A DNA stretch of 64,000 nucleotides from the NCBI GenBank assembly GCA_964525185.1, contig CAZGFQ010000009.1, positions 5,393 to 69,392 of the forward strand, given 5' to 3'. The notes beneath the pieces were generated by a model that worked only from the letters and a program-made list of their open reading frames with translations, did no database searches and was not told the origin of the DNA. Below are positions 8,861 to 17,799 of the stretch, piece by piece. The DNA comes from JABHGY01 sp964525185 (GTDB lineage Bacteria > Fidelibacterota > Marinisomatia > Marinisomatales > UBA1611). Numbering within the stretch: position 1 is the first letter of the stretch; the number at the start of each line of letters is the position of its first letter. A program made the position numbers and the translations under genes.

Positions 8861-9903
8861 AGTTTATGTTGACGCTTATGATATTTTTCAGAATTAAACT
8901 TAGCGTCATTTGGGTCATCTAATTCTTCGGGTTTTTCTTTATTGAAGTTATCTTCTTCTTCAATTTCAAATTCTTCAGTTAGAACTTTTTTACTTGAAGT
9001 TTTTCTTGGTTTTTTAGCTTTCCTATTTGGCTTTTCTTCTGGTTTTGGCTTTTCCTTCTTGTTTGCCTTTCGGGAGCGACGAGGCTTTGGAACGTCTTCA
9101 AGACTAATGGATTCCATGTCCTCAGTTACGTCCTCACCAACGTCAGATGAAGGGTCAGGTACATCTTGTTGTTTTGCTTCAGATTTAAGTTCATCTTCAT
9201 CAAACTGAAATGTTTCAGGATTAAACATTCCGTAAATAGAACCATACCCTCTAGTAATTCCATTCCCAATACCAATATAGTTTGGAAGAATAAAGTTTGC
9301 CTTAAACTCTCCCATAAATGCACCCCAATTATTTTCATCAACAGGGCGTGGAAAAAGAGATGTTACTTTAACTTTCGTAAATATTTTTTCTTCAGTTTTA
9401 ACGCCCATTTCACTCGCTATAAATAAAATGTTTTGACCAAGCAACCTATGAAGGAATGTTGGTTTTTCTTGGTTTGTTAAAAATCGATATCTCCCGCCAG
9501 TCATTTGGTTTAGGGCAACCCAGGGAGTAATAAATCGATATCGAATAAGGCGTTCAGAAGGAATAAATTGGTTATCGCTATTTTCAACATCTGCACCAGC
9601 AACATCAAATGTAATATTTCCAAAATCTAAATGGTCTAATTTCTCAGCAAGTGATCGTACAGGATCTGCGCCCTCGTTGATACCAATTATAAAGATTTGC
9701 TCATTCAAGATTTTAACTTGAACGCGGGGGTATAAAAACTGTTCACGATACGTTCCGTCCATGTACGGAATGACAGGTTCTTTCTCAAACTGTCGCATAA
9801 AAACGCCTTTTACTTGATAAGGAGTTTTTCGAACCGGTTTATCGGTTACAACTCTAACAGTTACAGTTTCTACATTTGGATAATTAACGTCAGTCATATT
9901 CAT
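8857..9903 (-). CDS. Cas6b-like RAMP protein with charged C-terminal tail, no CRISPR nearby
   Basis: I recognise a Cas6b-family layout over residues 15-225 of 348. There is VKGVFMRQFEK (31-41), YPRVQVKILNEQIFIIGINEGA (58-79, compare the YPLIQYK and GI-EGA wording of Cas6b), TPWVALNQ (126-133), and a Gly-rich loop GIGNGITRGYGSIYG (211-225). Cas6b enzymes process CRISPR RNA with histidines near the N-terminal third. Here the first histidine is His91 and the stretch where the His cluster would lie reads VIPYMDGTYREQF, so RNA cleavage is doubtful. Residues 230-348 form a low-complexity tail, acidic first and then rich in K, R and P. The gene sits between rho and the aminotransferase. RNA binding is inferred; the biological role is unknown. 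Confidence 0.75.
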   Translation of the reverse strand: MNMTDVNYPNVETVTVRVVTDKPVRKTPYQVKGVFMRQFEKEPVIPYMDGTYREQFLYPRVQVKILNEQIFIIGINEGADPVRSLAEKLDHLDFGNITFDVAGADVENSDNQFIPSERLIRYRFITPWVALNQMTGGRYRFLTNQEKPTFLHRLLGQNILFIASEMGVKTEEKIFTKVKVTSLFPRPVDENNWGAFMGEFKANFILPNYIGIGNGITRGYGSIYGMFNPETFQFDEDELKSEAKQQDVPDPSSDVGEDVTEDMESISLEDVPKPRRSRKANKKEKPKPEEKPNRKAKKPRKTSSKKVLTEEFEIEEEDNFNKEKPEELDDPNDAKFNSEKYHKRQHKL

Positions 9904-9935
9904 ATAGAAAAATTATATACGTAGAAGTTAAGGCG

Positions 9936-11186
9936 TTACATACTCATTGTGTCAAGAAAATCTATATTACTTTTAGATCTTTTCATTCTCTCTAACATGA
10001 ATTCCATCGCTTCTTCTACGTTCATTTCATTTAGTAATTTTCTTAGAATCCACATTCTACCTAACTCTTTCCTTGATAGAAGTAATTCTTCTTTGCGGGT
10101 GCCTGATTTAATAATATTAAAAGATGGATAAATCCTGCGGTCACTTAATCTTCTTTCCAAAACAAGTTCCATATTCCCTGTTCCTTTAAATTCCTCAAAA
10201 ATGACTTCATCAGCACGGCTACCAGTATCAATCAAAGCAGTTGCAATAATAGTTAAACTTCCACCCTCTTCTGTATTTCTTGCGGCCCCAAAAAATTGCT
10301 TAGGTTTTTTCATCGCATTAAAGTCCACACCACCTGATAATATTTTACCACTATGAGGCGTCACGGCATTATGAGCGCGAGCAAGTCTTGTTATGCTGTC
10401 TAACAAAATAACAACATCTTCGCCAAATTCAACCATGCGTTTTGCTTTCTGAATAACCATATCAGCAACGGATACATGCCGTTCTGGTGGTTCATCAAAT
10501 GTAGAGCTCACAACTTCAGCATCTACATTACGCTTCATATCTGTTACTTCTTCGGGACGTTCATCAATTAATAAAACAATTCGTTTTGTTTCTGGATGAT
10601 TTTTACTAATTGCGTTAGCAATTTTTTGAAGTAAAACAGTTTTACCTGTTTTAGGTTGAGCAACAATTAAGCCTCTTTGCCCTTTTCCAACGGGAGACAT
10701 TAAATCCATGACTCGCATTGAATAATCTTTTTCTTCAACCTCAAGGCTAAATTTTTCTTCTGGGTATAGTGGTGTAAAATTGTCAAACAGAATTGCTTTT
10801 CGAATATCTTCTGGCGGCCTATCATTAATCATTTCAACTTTTAACAATGCATAAAAGCGTTCTTTCTTTTTTGGAGGCCTAATTTGTCCTGAAATAAGAT
10901 GACCTGTTTTTAATCGAAATCTTTTTATTTGAGATGGGCTCACATAGATATCATCAGGCCCTGGCATATAATTAAAATTTGGGCTACGTAAAAAACCGTA
11001 ACCATCATTCATAACTTCTAAAACGCCACGAGCGAATAATGCTCCATCTTTTTTAGCTTGAGCTTCCAGGATTTTTACAATTAATTCCTGTTTATTTAGA
11101 CTTGAGATTCCGCCGTTTATTCCTAATTCCTGAGCAAGTTTGGTCAGGTCTTTGATACGGAGAACCTGCAGTTCATTTAGATCCAT
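9936..11186 (-). CDS. rho: Transcription termination factor Rho
   Basis: Rho is the hexameric RNA helicase that ends transcription. The 416-residue protein has the N-terminal Rho_N helical domain (1-45), a cold-shock-like RNA-binding domain with DGYGFLRSPNFNYMPGPDDIYVS (61-83), the P-loop AQPKTGKT (176-183), the Q-loop/Walker B region GEDVVILLDSITRLARAHN (about 255-273) and the C-terminal ATPase. There is no large insertion. A hairpin in the leader places the ribosome site in its loop. The following gene encodes the Cas6b-like protein, 32 bases downstream. Confidence 0.97.
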   Translation of the reverse strand: MDLNELQVLRIKDLTKLAQELGINGGISSLNKQELIVKILEAQAKKDGALFARGVLEVMNDGYGFLRSPNFNYMPGPDDIYVSPSQIKRFRLKTGHLISGQIRPPKKKERFYALLKVEMINDRPPEDIRKAILFDNFTPLYPEEKFSLEVEEKDYSMRVMDLMSPVGKGQRGLIVAQPKTGKTVLLQKIANAISKNHPETKRIVLLIDERPEEVTDMKRNVDAEVVSSTFDEPPERHVSVADMVIQKAKRMVEFGEDVVILLDSITRLARAHNAVTPHSGKILSGGVDFNAMKKPKQFFGAARNTEEGGSLTIIATALIDTGSRADEVIFEEFKGTGNMELVLERRLSDRRIYPSFNIIKSGTRKEELLLSRKELGRMWILRKLLNEMNVEEAMEFMLERMKRSKSNIDFLDTMSM

Positions 11187-11191
11187 AAAAT

Positions 11192-11203
11192 GGCACCTCT
11201 GCC
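11192..11203 (-). promoter_or_regulatory. Small hairpin holding the rho ribosome-binding site in its loop
   Basis: On the minus strand the sequence GGCA-GAGG-TGCC forms a four-base-pair stem with GAGG, the best Shine-Dalgarno match, in the loop. The loop lies nine bases before the rho ATG at 11186. Such a fold could modulate rho translation, but the stem is short, so a regulatory role is only a suggestion. Confidence 0.4.
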
Positions 11204-11282
11204 GGTTTGTGATTAGTTAAATTTTGAAAGTAGAACTGTGTTCTGGGGAAAACGTGAAACTTAAATTACATATAATCTAAAC

Positions 11283-12542
11283 TTAGTCAAAGGGAAAATG
11301 AAAATAATCAAAAACTTCAGATGCCAGGTAGTGACTCCCAAAAACAAGGCCAATTTCATTATACTCTACTTCTCCCATCCATTTTTTTATTGCAATTTCA
11401 AATGATGGAAATGCGATCCCTTGAATACCAAATGATTTCATTTTATTGCACAAATCTCTCTCATTCATTAAGAGTCCATTTTTATCCGATACAAATGATA
11501 ATGACTTAAATTGATTTTTCAGTGTTTTGCAAATTAAGTCCAATTCTTTATCCCCTTTTAATGCCATAATCCCATTGATTTTTCCAGGATGAATATTTTT
11601 TAAATTAGATAATGTTTTTTTAATCCCTTGTTCGTTATGAGATACATCATAATATATGGTTGGTTTTGAAGACATTTTTTGCAATCGCCCCGGCCAATAA
11701 CTTTTTGCTAAACCACTCTTTATTTTTAACGTATCCATGTTTGGGTTATACATAAAAGAAGACTCTATGGCTAACGATGCATTTTCAGCCTGAAAATCGC
11801 CAACAATTGGAATAAAATATTTTTCTCCATTATAGTAAAAATGAGTCCCTGTCTCTGAAAGTTTTATATGAGTAACCAACTCTGGATTTATAAATGCTAT
11901 GTCTACATTTTTGTTTATGCATGTTTTCTCCAAAACATTTATGACTTCATTTGCCTGTTTGGACGATATAACAGGTATATCTTTTTTTATAATACCAGCT
12001 TTTTCCATTGAAATTTTTGCCAAAGAATCCCCCAGTATTTCTCTATGGTCTAATGAAATGGGTGTAAAAACAACTAACTGTGGTTTTAGAACATTTGTAG
12101 AATCTAGCCGCCCTCCTAAGCCGGTTTCTATAATACCAAGATCTACACCATTATCTTTAAAATAGGAGAAAGCCATTGCAGTAATAACCTCAAAATATGT
12201 CGCATCTATTTCTGTTATTTTTGTTTGATACTTAGCCATAAAATCAAAAATATATGAATCGGGAATATTTCTATTATTTACATTTATCCTTTCATTAAAC
12301 TTTACAAGATGTGGGGATGTATAATGACCTACCACACAATCACCTTGATGGAAAATAGATGCAATCATTTTTCCTGTCGACCCCTTCCCATTTGTTCCCG
12401 CAATATGAATTGTATCAAAATGGTTCTGAGGGTTGCCGCATGCATCCAACAATTTTATGGTGTGCTCTATTCCAAGTTTGATCTCATCTCTTCTAAGCGC
12501 ATAAAGATCTGAGAGCAAATCTTCAAGATGAGTGTAATTCAA
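11283..12542 (-). CDS. folC: Bifunctional folylpolyglutamate synthase / dihydrofolate synthase
   Basis: FolC adds glutamate to dihydropteroate and to folates. The 419-residue protein opens with the family pattern NYTHLEDLLSDLYALRRDEIKLG and has the ATP-binding loop AGTNGKGSTGKM at about 48-59. SPHLVKFNERINVN, GIIETGLGGRLDSTN and the PGRLQ segment follow, all usual for FolC/Mur ligase folds. The start is a TTG at 12542, supported by the family N-terminus; no better ATG lies in frame. It overlaps the end of murI by 20 bases. Confidence 0.94.
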   Translation of the reverse strand: MNYTHLEDLLSDLYALRRDEIKLGIEHTIKLLDACGNPQNHFDTIHIAGTNGKGSTGKMIASIFHQGDCVVGHYTSPHLVKFNERINVNNRNIPDSYIFDFMAKYQTKITEIDATYFEVITAMAFSYFKDNGVDLGIIETGLGGRLDSTNVLKPQLVVFTPISLDHREILGDSLAKISMEKAGIIKKDIPVISSKQANEVINVLEKTCINKNVDIAFINPELVTHIKLSETGTHFYYNGEKYFIPIVGDFQAENASLAIESSFMYNPNMDTLKIKSGLAKSYWPGRLQKMSSKPTIYYDVSHNEQGIKKTLSNLKNIHPGKINGIMALKGDKELDLICKTLKNQFKSLSFVSDKNGLLMNERDLCNKMKSFGIQGIAFPSFEIAIKKWMGEVEYNEIGLVFGSHYLASEVFDYFHFPFD

Positions 12543-13332
12543 TGGTTTTAACTTCGCCTATAGAGAAATCTACAAATCGCTTGGCAACCTCTGAGAATTG
12601 ACTAGGTAAATCTGTAACAAAACACTCGAGGTGGCCATACACATTTGAAGGTGCCATTAATTCTTGTTCACTCAAAATTTGAATAACTTTTTGTGATACT
12701 GCTTTTCCGGAATCAATGAGCTTAACATTATTTGGTAATACATTATAAATGGTACTCTTTAAAATTGGGTAATGCGTACATCCTAAAATTACTGAATCAA
12801 CTTTAGAGTCTATCAATGGTTTTAAATAGACATGTGCTATATTTTCTGGTATTTCACCCTCAACCCATCCTTCTTCAGCTAAAGGGACAAATAATGGGCA
12901 TGCTTGATTTGTCACCATAATATTTGACCGGTGTTCTTTCAATTTTAATTCATATGCACCAGATTGGATTGTTGAATGAGTGCCTAGAACGCCAATTTGA
13001 TAATTGGCAGATTCTTTAATGGCTTCTTCAACACCGGCTTCAATAACACCTTCAATTGGGAGCGAATAATTAGAACGTAAATACTCTAACGCTAACGATG
13101 AAGCTGTATTGCACGCAACAATAATCATTTTACAATTTTTAGAAATTAGAAATTCTGATATTTCTTGAGAATATTGTTGTATTAATTGTTGACTCTTGTT
13201 CCCGTACGGAACTCTGGCTGTATCGCCCACATAAATCATTTGTTCGTGCGGAAGTTGTTTTTTTAATTCATTTAGGACTGTTAATCCGCCAACACCTGAA
13301 TCAAATATTCCTATGGGCCTAGAATCTTGCAT
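12523..13332 (-). CDS. murI: Glutamate racemase
   Basis: MurI makes D-glutamate for peptidoglycan. With the ATG at 13332 the protein has 269 residues, the normal size. It begins MQDSRPIGIFDSGVGGLTVL and shows the two catalytic cysteines, Cys74 in VACNTASS and Cys185 in LGCTHYP. The frame is open back to 13404, but the longer version would overlap the amidase gene by about 70 bases and adds nothing conserved. The chosen start lies one base after the amidase stop. The stop overlaps folC by 20 bases. Confidence 0.95.
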   Translation of the reverse strand: MQDSRPIGIFDSGVGGLTVLNELKKQLPHEQMIYVGDTARVPYGNKSQQLIQQYSQEISEFLISKNCKMIIVACNTASSLALEYLRSNYSLPIEGVIEAGVEEAIKESANYQIGVLGTHSTIQSGAYELKLKEHRSNIMVTNQACPLFVPLAEEGWVEGEIPENIAHVYLKPLIDSKVDSVILGCTHYPILKSTIYNVLPNNVKLIDSGKAVSQKVIQILSEQELMAPSNVYGHLECFVTDLPSQFSEVAKRFVDFSIGEVKTIELHSS

Positions 13333-13333
13333 A

Positions 13334-14821
13334 TTATTCTTCAGCCAATAACTTTTCTTTAGATTCTTTAAAATGCCTAATACCCCTGTAAATTGATTCA
13401 GCAATTTCTTGTCTATAGGATGGTTTTTTTAAATTTGCTTCCTCTTTAGCATTCGAAACAAATCCAACCTCAACTAATACATTTGGCATACTTGCACCAA
13501 TTAAAACATAAAACCCAGCTTGCTTTACACCTCTATTAGGTGTTGAAAGTTTTTTATCTAATTCCATTTGTATAACTGCTGCTAAATCTTCACTCTCTTT
13601 GGAAAATGTACTTTGAGCCATAGTGGCCATGATTAATGCTTCACCCGTGAGCTCTTCATATTTTCCATTAATATCTTCTAATTTTATTGCCGAATTTTCT
13701 CTAGACGCCACTTCAATTGCATCTTTATTTTTACCCGGTCTTAATAAATATGTTTCAAAACCTTGAACTTTTCTGTTTGGGTTTGCATTCGCATGAATAC
13801 TCACAAATAATTTACCATTTGCTTCATTGGCAATTTGTGTTCTTTTCCTAAGAGGAATAAAAACATCTTCTTCCCGGGTGTAAACAACTCTGGCTCTAAG
13901 GTTTTTTTCAATTTGTCGACCAAGTCTCTTTACAATATCTAATGTAATATCTTTCTCTTTGGTCCCCTTCCTTCCTGTTGTGCCTCCATCTTTACCGCCA
14001 TGACCGGCATCCAAAACGATTGTGTCTAAACGCCATCTCTCCTTGACAGACTCAACCCTTGCAGAACTTTTTCCAAGCGGTGTCCGTAATGTAACTACAA
14101 TTTCATCCGGATCTCTGCTTTGGTAAAAATCATGACTTACTATTTTTGAACCCAATTTAAATGCAACCTGAGCTGATTGTCCTAATTGATCTGCTTCAAT
14201 TTGGCGAACAACTCCACGTGTAGGTGTTGTATTCATATTTAAAGTGTCTATAAATCCACCAGAAATGGTTAAATAATACCATCCATTTTTATTCTCAAAT
14301 GAACTAATACTTCTTTCATCAAAAGTTTTTCGCGTTTTTATTCGTAATATAGTTCCATTAGATTTTTCTTCAATCAACATTCCAGTTATATTATATCCAA
14401 CAACATCTACATCTAAAATGCCTCTTCGAGCGTCATATGAAATCCCAGGCAATGCTGTTGCTCGCATAATATTAATAAAAGGTTCAATTGGTATAAATAA
14501 ATCACCTTCTCCATATTGGGCATAACTTGGCATTTGAAATATTTGTTCATCAACCAAGATAAAACTGGAGCTCCTAGAGAGCTTCACTCTTCTACCAGCA
14601 ATATAAATTACAATTTTCCCTCTATCTGAATTTTCATAAACCTTTAGAGATAAGGCGTGTGCCAATTCTTTCGCTGACACCATTACATCTTTAGACTTCG
14701 AATAAGTTTTTATTTCGGCTTCTGTTCCTGTGCTCCTATTAAAAACACGTATTGAAGAATCTCCGAGCACTAATGATGAAAATAATATTATTCCCAAAAT
14801 GGTTTTATTTCTAAAAAACAT
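13334..14821 (-). CDS. N-acetylmuramoyl-L-alanine amidase (Amidase_3) with N-terminal beta domains
   Basis: This is a secreted zinc amidase that cleaves peptide stems from peptidoglycan. The C-terminal catalytic domain shows VLDAGHGGKDGG, KDITLDIVKRLG, FVSIHANAN and the distal VEVGFVSN, the normal Amidase_3 motifs. The N-terminal half has a signal peptide (MFFRNKTILGIILFSSLVLG), a copper-amine-oxidase-like/stalk segment and an AMIN-like beta region. I choose the ATG at 14821 because it gives a clean signal peptide; an ATG at 14869 overlapping the previous stop (TAATG) is the alternative and adds 16 residues. The gene is followed one base later by murI, so peptidoglycan turnover and precursor supply are together. 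Confidence 0.88.
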   Translation of the reverse strand: MFFRNKTILGIILFSSLVLGDSSIRVFNRSTGTEAEIKTYSKSKDVMVSAKELAHALSLKVYENSDRGKIVIYIAGRRVKLSRSSSFILVDEQIFQMPSYAQYGEGDLFIPIEPFINIMRATALPGISYDARRGILDVDVVGYNITGMLIEEKSNGTILRIKTRKTFDERSISSFENKNGWYYLTISGGFIDTLNMNTTPTRGVVRQIEADQLGQSAQVAFKLGSKIVSHDFYQSRDPDEIVVTLRTPLGKSSARVESVKERWRLDTIVLDAGHGGKDGGTTGRKGTKEKDITLDIVKRLGRQIEKNLRARVVYTREEDVFIPLRKRTQIANEANGKLFVSIHANANPNRKVQGFETYLLRPGKNKDAIEVASRENSAIKLEDINGKYEELTGEALIMATMAQSTFSKESEDLAAVIQMELDKKLSTPNRGVKQAGFYVLIGASMPNVLVEVGFVSNAKEEANLKKPSYRQEIAESIYRGIRHFKESKEKLLAEE

Positions 14822-14868
14822 AGCTTTGAATTTATCGGTGCATTTTACTGAGAAACAATAATGGACCA

Positions 14869-16665
14869 TTAAAAATATGATTCTAATAATAATCCAGAAT
14901 TGACTTCAGGATGAATATTTAAGTAACTGTTTTTCCAAGTGGATGATAGACGAAAACTTAATCTATATTGTTCCGATTTAAATACTACCCTAATTCCCAG
15001 ATTATGTCCAATATATGATACCATTTTTGATCGCATTTCACCGGGAAGATTAATATCCCAAAAATAAATTCTTGCGTCAAATGATTTTACGTCTGAAGAT
15101 GTCCAATCAAAAATATAATTCACATGAGATATTTGCTTATCCATTCGATAGTTAATTCCATACCCCATTGATTCATTTGCTGCTGTAACATTCAATTGTA
15201 ATTTTGATTTTAATTGATTTGAATGTGTGTAGTACCCTGTAGCTTGATATCGAGTTGTGATAATCTTTTTAATTAGCTCATCAGCAATAAATCCAGTATT
15301 TGTGGGGGTTTTATTTTCATTTTTTACCCTTAACCTAAGAGTAAATTTCTTTCCCCGCTTTTCATATTGAGCTCCAGATTCAAACCCAGATTCCGGGTAA
15401 AGGCCTGGATCCGAATTTACTCTTTTTTTAAATATGTCATTAAATAGTGAAAAGCGGTGATTGTTTATTTTAAATAGTATACTTTGATATATCCCATTTT
15501 CACCATCAAGTGTAGATGACCATTCGGTGGAAGGATTTGATCTTAATGAAGAATATTTAGGATCAATACTTCTTATTATACCTATATATTTAAATAATTT
15601 AAAACCTGACTTAATACCCAAAACAGAAGCATGTGTCCTATTATTTCCAATAGCCATTTCGCCAAATAATTCTATTACATCTATTGTTGTTTTGAAATAT
15701 AAAGATTGCCCAATTGTATTTAGTTGCCTTTTGTTTTCTACCCATTGCGCACTTAATACCGTCGATCCAAATATAGTTTTTTGGACTTCTTTTTCCCAAT
15801 TTAATATACTTGATTTTTCATTTAATGACTCTTTTCTGGATATTTCTGATTCTGATACATGAATTCCTGTATTAAATATTTTCAATTGACCTGTACTGTC
15901 AATTACGCCATCTCTTTTAGTCTCCCCAATCGAAATCGTTATTCTTCCAAATCTAGTATATATTTTAGATCCAACTCCTCGAAAATTCCAATTTTCATGA
16001 CTTGATTTATAAACCTTTAAACCTTTACCAATCCTAGATAATTGGCTAAAACTACCAATCCCCTTTTTCACTGGAACTGATCTCCATAATAACAAACCAA
16101 AACCATTATTTATTTGAAAATCTCCAAAAATAATATTTCCAAATCGTGTTTTAATATTTAAGTACATAGAAGTTTGATCTAGCGCTTTGACTTCAAATGG
16201 ATCTCTTTCAACTAGAAACCCAAATTCATTATCCCTTCTGTTTATTCTTCCTGTCAGTCGAACTTGTAAATCATTTTTTGCGGTGAAATATTGTTTAAAA
16301 TAAATATCCGTTGGTAGCTTTATTTGGTTTAAAGTATTTAAAAATTCAACAAAAAGTTCGCCATTTTCCGACAATTTATTAAGGGGAATAGACTGCGATT
16401 CATTGCTAGACTTTATTAAAGCAATATCACCTTCATCTAAGAATGAAAGCCCTTCAATATGATAAATAATTGTTGAATTCAGTCCTGAATAGCTATACTC
16501 AATATATTCCAATGATAAAATGTCATCGTCTGGTAACGGATTTTCTTCTTCGCGGTTAATCTGGGATAATAATTGATTCAACCCCTGAGAATGACATAAT
16601 TCACCTAGTAAAAGGAATAGTATAGTAAAAACTAATTTTATGGGAATACCTTCCAATGTTTTCAT
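14869..16665 (-). CDS. Outer-membrane beta-barrel protein resembling the Bacteroidetes HhH-associated barrel family
   Basis: About 598 residues with a signal peptide ending near GELCHSQ, followed by a long beta-rich region with alternating hydrophobic residues. The stretches IIFGDFQINNGFGLLLW and KGLKVYKSSHENWNFRGVGSKIYTRFG resemble the barrel part of Bacteroidetes proteins annotated as helix-hairpin-helix domain-containing. The N-terminal HhH repeats are not clearly present. No function is known to me. Starts at 16665 and 16680 are both possible. Either way the coding region overlaps the upstream barrel gene by 65-80 bases, and the signal peptide lies inside that overlap. Confidence 0.6.
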   Translation of the reverse strand: MKTLEGIPIKLVFTILFLLLGELCHSQGLNQLLSQINREEENPLPDDDILSLEYIEYSYSGLNSTIIYHIEGLSFLDEGDIALIKSSNESQSIPLNKLSENGELFVEFLNTLNQIKLPTDIYFKQYFTAKNDLQVRLTGRINRRDNEFGFLVERDPFEVKALDQTSMYLNIKTRFGNIIFGDFQINNGFGLLLWRSVPVKKGIGSFSQLSRIGKGLKVYKSSHENWNFRGVGSKIYTRFGRITISIGETKRDGVIDSTGQLKIFNTGIHVSESEISRKESLNEKSSILNWEKEVQKTIFGSTVLSAQWVENKRQLNTIGQSLYFKTTIDVIELFGEMAIGNNRTHASVLGIKSGFKLFKYIGIIRSIDPKYSSLRSNPSTEWSSTLDGENGIYQSILFKINNHRFSLFNDIFKKRVNSDPGLYPESGFESGAQYEKRGKKFTLRLRVKNENKTPTNTGFIADELIKKIITTRYQATGYYTHSNQLKSKLQLNVTAANESMGYGINYRMDKQISHVNYIFDWTSSDVKSFDARIYFWDINLPGEMRSKMVSYIGHNLGIRVVFKSEQYRLSFRLSSTWKNSYLNIHPEVNSGLLLESYF

Positions 16666-17428
16666 ATGAAATAATTCCATATTCTATTTTGTATTTTGAC
16701 TTCGCCAGAAAAAAACCACCCGATATTATACCTGGATTTGACCCCGACCCTAGTGCAACCCCGAAAAAATGTGCTGGTGTATATGAAAAACCAAATTTTA
16801 CACCACCTTTATAAATCAAATCTTGTTCCCAAGAAAGATAGGCTTTTATTTTTTCTTCATACTGATAAATAAATCCTGCTGATATAATTTGAGGTAATGC
16901 TTCTTCGCTTAAACCAATTATAGGTTTATTAATATTTGTAATTAAACCGATAAAAGAAAAATAATCTGATAGTGATGAGCCCCACGATAATGTCAGCCCA
17001 GCTGTTGAAGCATTACCATAGTTTTTAATAAAAATATTATAGTAATTCGCTGATATACCCCAAGTTAATTTTTCTCTAAATCTTCCTGCGGCTATAAAAG
17101 AAACTGTTGATTCTTGATATAATTTATTCCCAAAAGAATTTACCCCAAAACCCACATGATATTCCCGTAATGGTAAACCAACTAACCATGATGATTCTCT
17201 TAAACTTGAAATATTAAACTTATTACTCATTGTGCCCGAAAAATGAATATTATGATTTGAAACTATGCTTCTAGGGTCATTTTGAGCACCAAAACCATCC
17301 CCATAGATGTTAATCACCGGGTTCCCGAGCGCTAAGTTAAAAGCAGAGTTAGAAAGCGATTCAAATGCACAAAAAATGCGTGAAACGCTTATAACACATA
17401 TATAAAATGTGATTTTAGTTAATTTCAA
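16601..17428 (-). CDS. PorV/PorQ-like outer-membrane protein, hypothetical
   Basis: The 275-residue protein has a signal peptide (KLTKITFYICVISVSRIFCAF) followed by LSNSAFNLALGNPVINI, then short amphipathic beta strands to the end. The early phrase and size recall PorV/PorQ/UPF0164 barrels, which in FCB bacteria are linked with type IX secretion; this is a weak likeness. The only reasonable start is TTG at 17428. Its 3' end overlaps the following barrel gene by 65-80 bases, so the two are likely made together. Confidence 0.5.
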   Translation of the reverse strand: MKLTKITFYICVISVSRIFCAFESLSNSAFNLALGNPVINIYGDGFGAQNDPRSIVSNHNIHFSGTMSNKFNISSLRESSWLVGLPLREYHVGFGVNSFGNKLYQESTVSFIAAGRFREKLTWGISANYYNIFIKNYGNASTAGLTLSWGSSLSDYFSFIGLITNINKPIIGLSEEALPQIISAGFIYQYEEKIKAYLSWEQDLIYKGGVKFGFSYTPAHFFGVALGSGSNPGIISGGFFLAKSKYKIEYGIISYENIGRYSHKISFYYTIPFTR

Positions 17429-17463
17429 TTTATTTATTACATAATAATTCGTTTAAAAAATAC

Positions 17464-17498
17464 AAACGCCCCATCTCGAATAATCAAGTGGGGCGTTT
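17464..17498 (-). terminator. Terminator after the small membrane protein genes
   Basis: Bases 17464-17473 (aaacgcccca) pair exactly with 17489-17498 (tggggcgttt), a ten-base-pair GC-rich stem with a 15-base loop. On the minus strand it is followed by a U-rich run (GTATTTTTT). It lies 25 bases after the 71-residue protein gene and before the TTG start of the PorV-like gene. Confidence 0.8.
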
Positions 17499-17523
17499 AT
17501 TTATGTACTTGTGGGGTACCGTT

Positions 17524-17739
17524 TTATTTTTTCTGGTACCACATTACCATGACCGCTAATGCAAGCAGCCCGGCAAATCCCGCATCACCAAATTGGGACA
17601 TTACGCGGCCAATGCCGGCAATAACACCAAAATAGTCGTCAAACAGAATGCCAACGACGATCCCAACTACTATCAAACTTTTAGAAAGTTCGGTTAATAG
17701 TCCTAACCATTCGTTAACAACGTCTAAAGCTTTGCGCAT
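17524..17739 (-). CDS. Small membrane protein of 71 residues, paralogue of the next
   Basis: Two predicted membrane segments (SLIVVGIVVGILF and GFAGLLALAVMVMW) with a short N-terminal amphipathic part (MRKALDVVNEWLGLL). The second half shares GD-A/G-GFAGLLAL with the 69-residue protein at 17800-18009, so the two are tandem duplicates. The ribosome site AGGAGG sits six bases before the ATG. Base composition is richer in G+C than neighbours (96 of 220 bases by hand count around the gene). I do not know the family; such features fit a highly expressed small membrane protein. A terminator follows. Confidence 0.7.
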   Translation of the reverse strand: MRKALDVVNEWLGLLTELSKSLIVVGIVVGILFDDYFGVIAGIGRVMSQFGDAGFAGLLALAVMVMWYQKK

Positions 17740-17799
17740 GTTTTTCCTCCTATTTTAACATAGTGGTCAACCCAAATGGGTCTAACAATATGTCTATGA

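Noticed and set aside
8942..9208. Plus-strand open frame opposite the charged tail of the Cas6b-like gene
   Set aside because: Its Ser/Phe-rich translation is the mirror of Glu/Lys codons on the other strand; no ribosome site or family likeness.
17770..17781. Perfect 12-base palindrome acccaaatgggt between the two small membrane genes
   Set aside because: It has no U tract, a small loop cannot form well, and one palindrome of this size is expected by chance; kept only as a remark.
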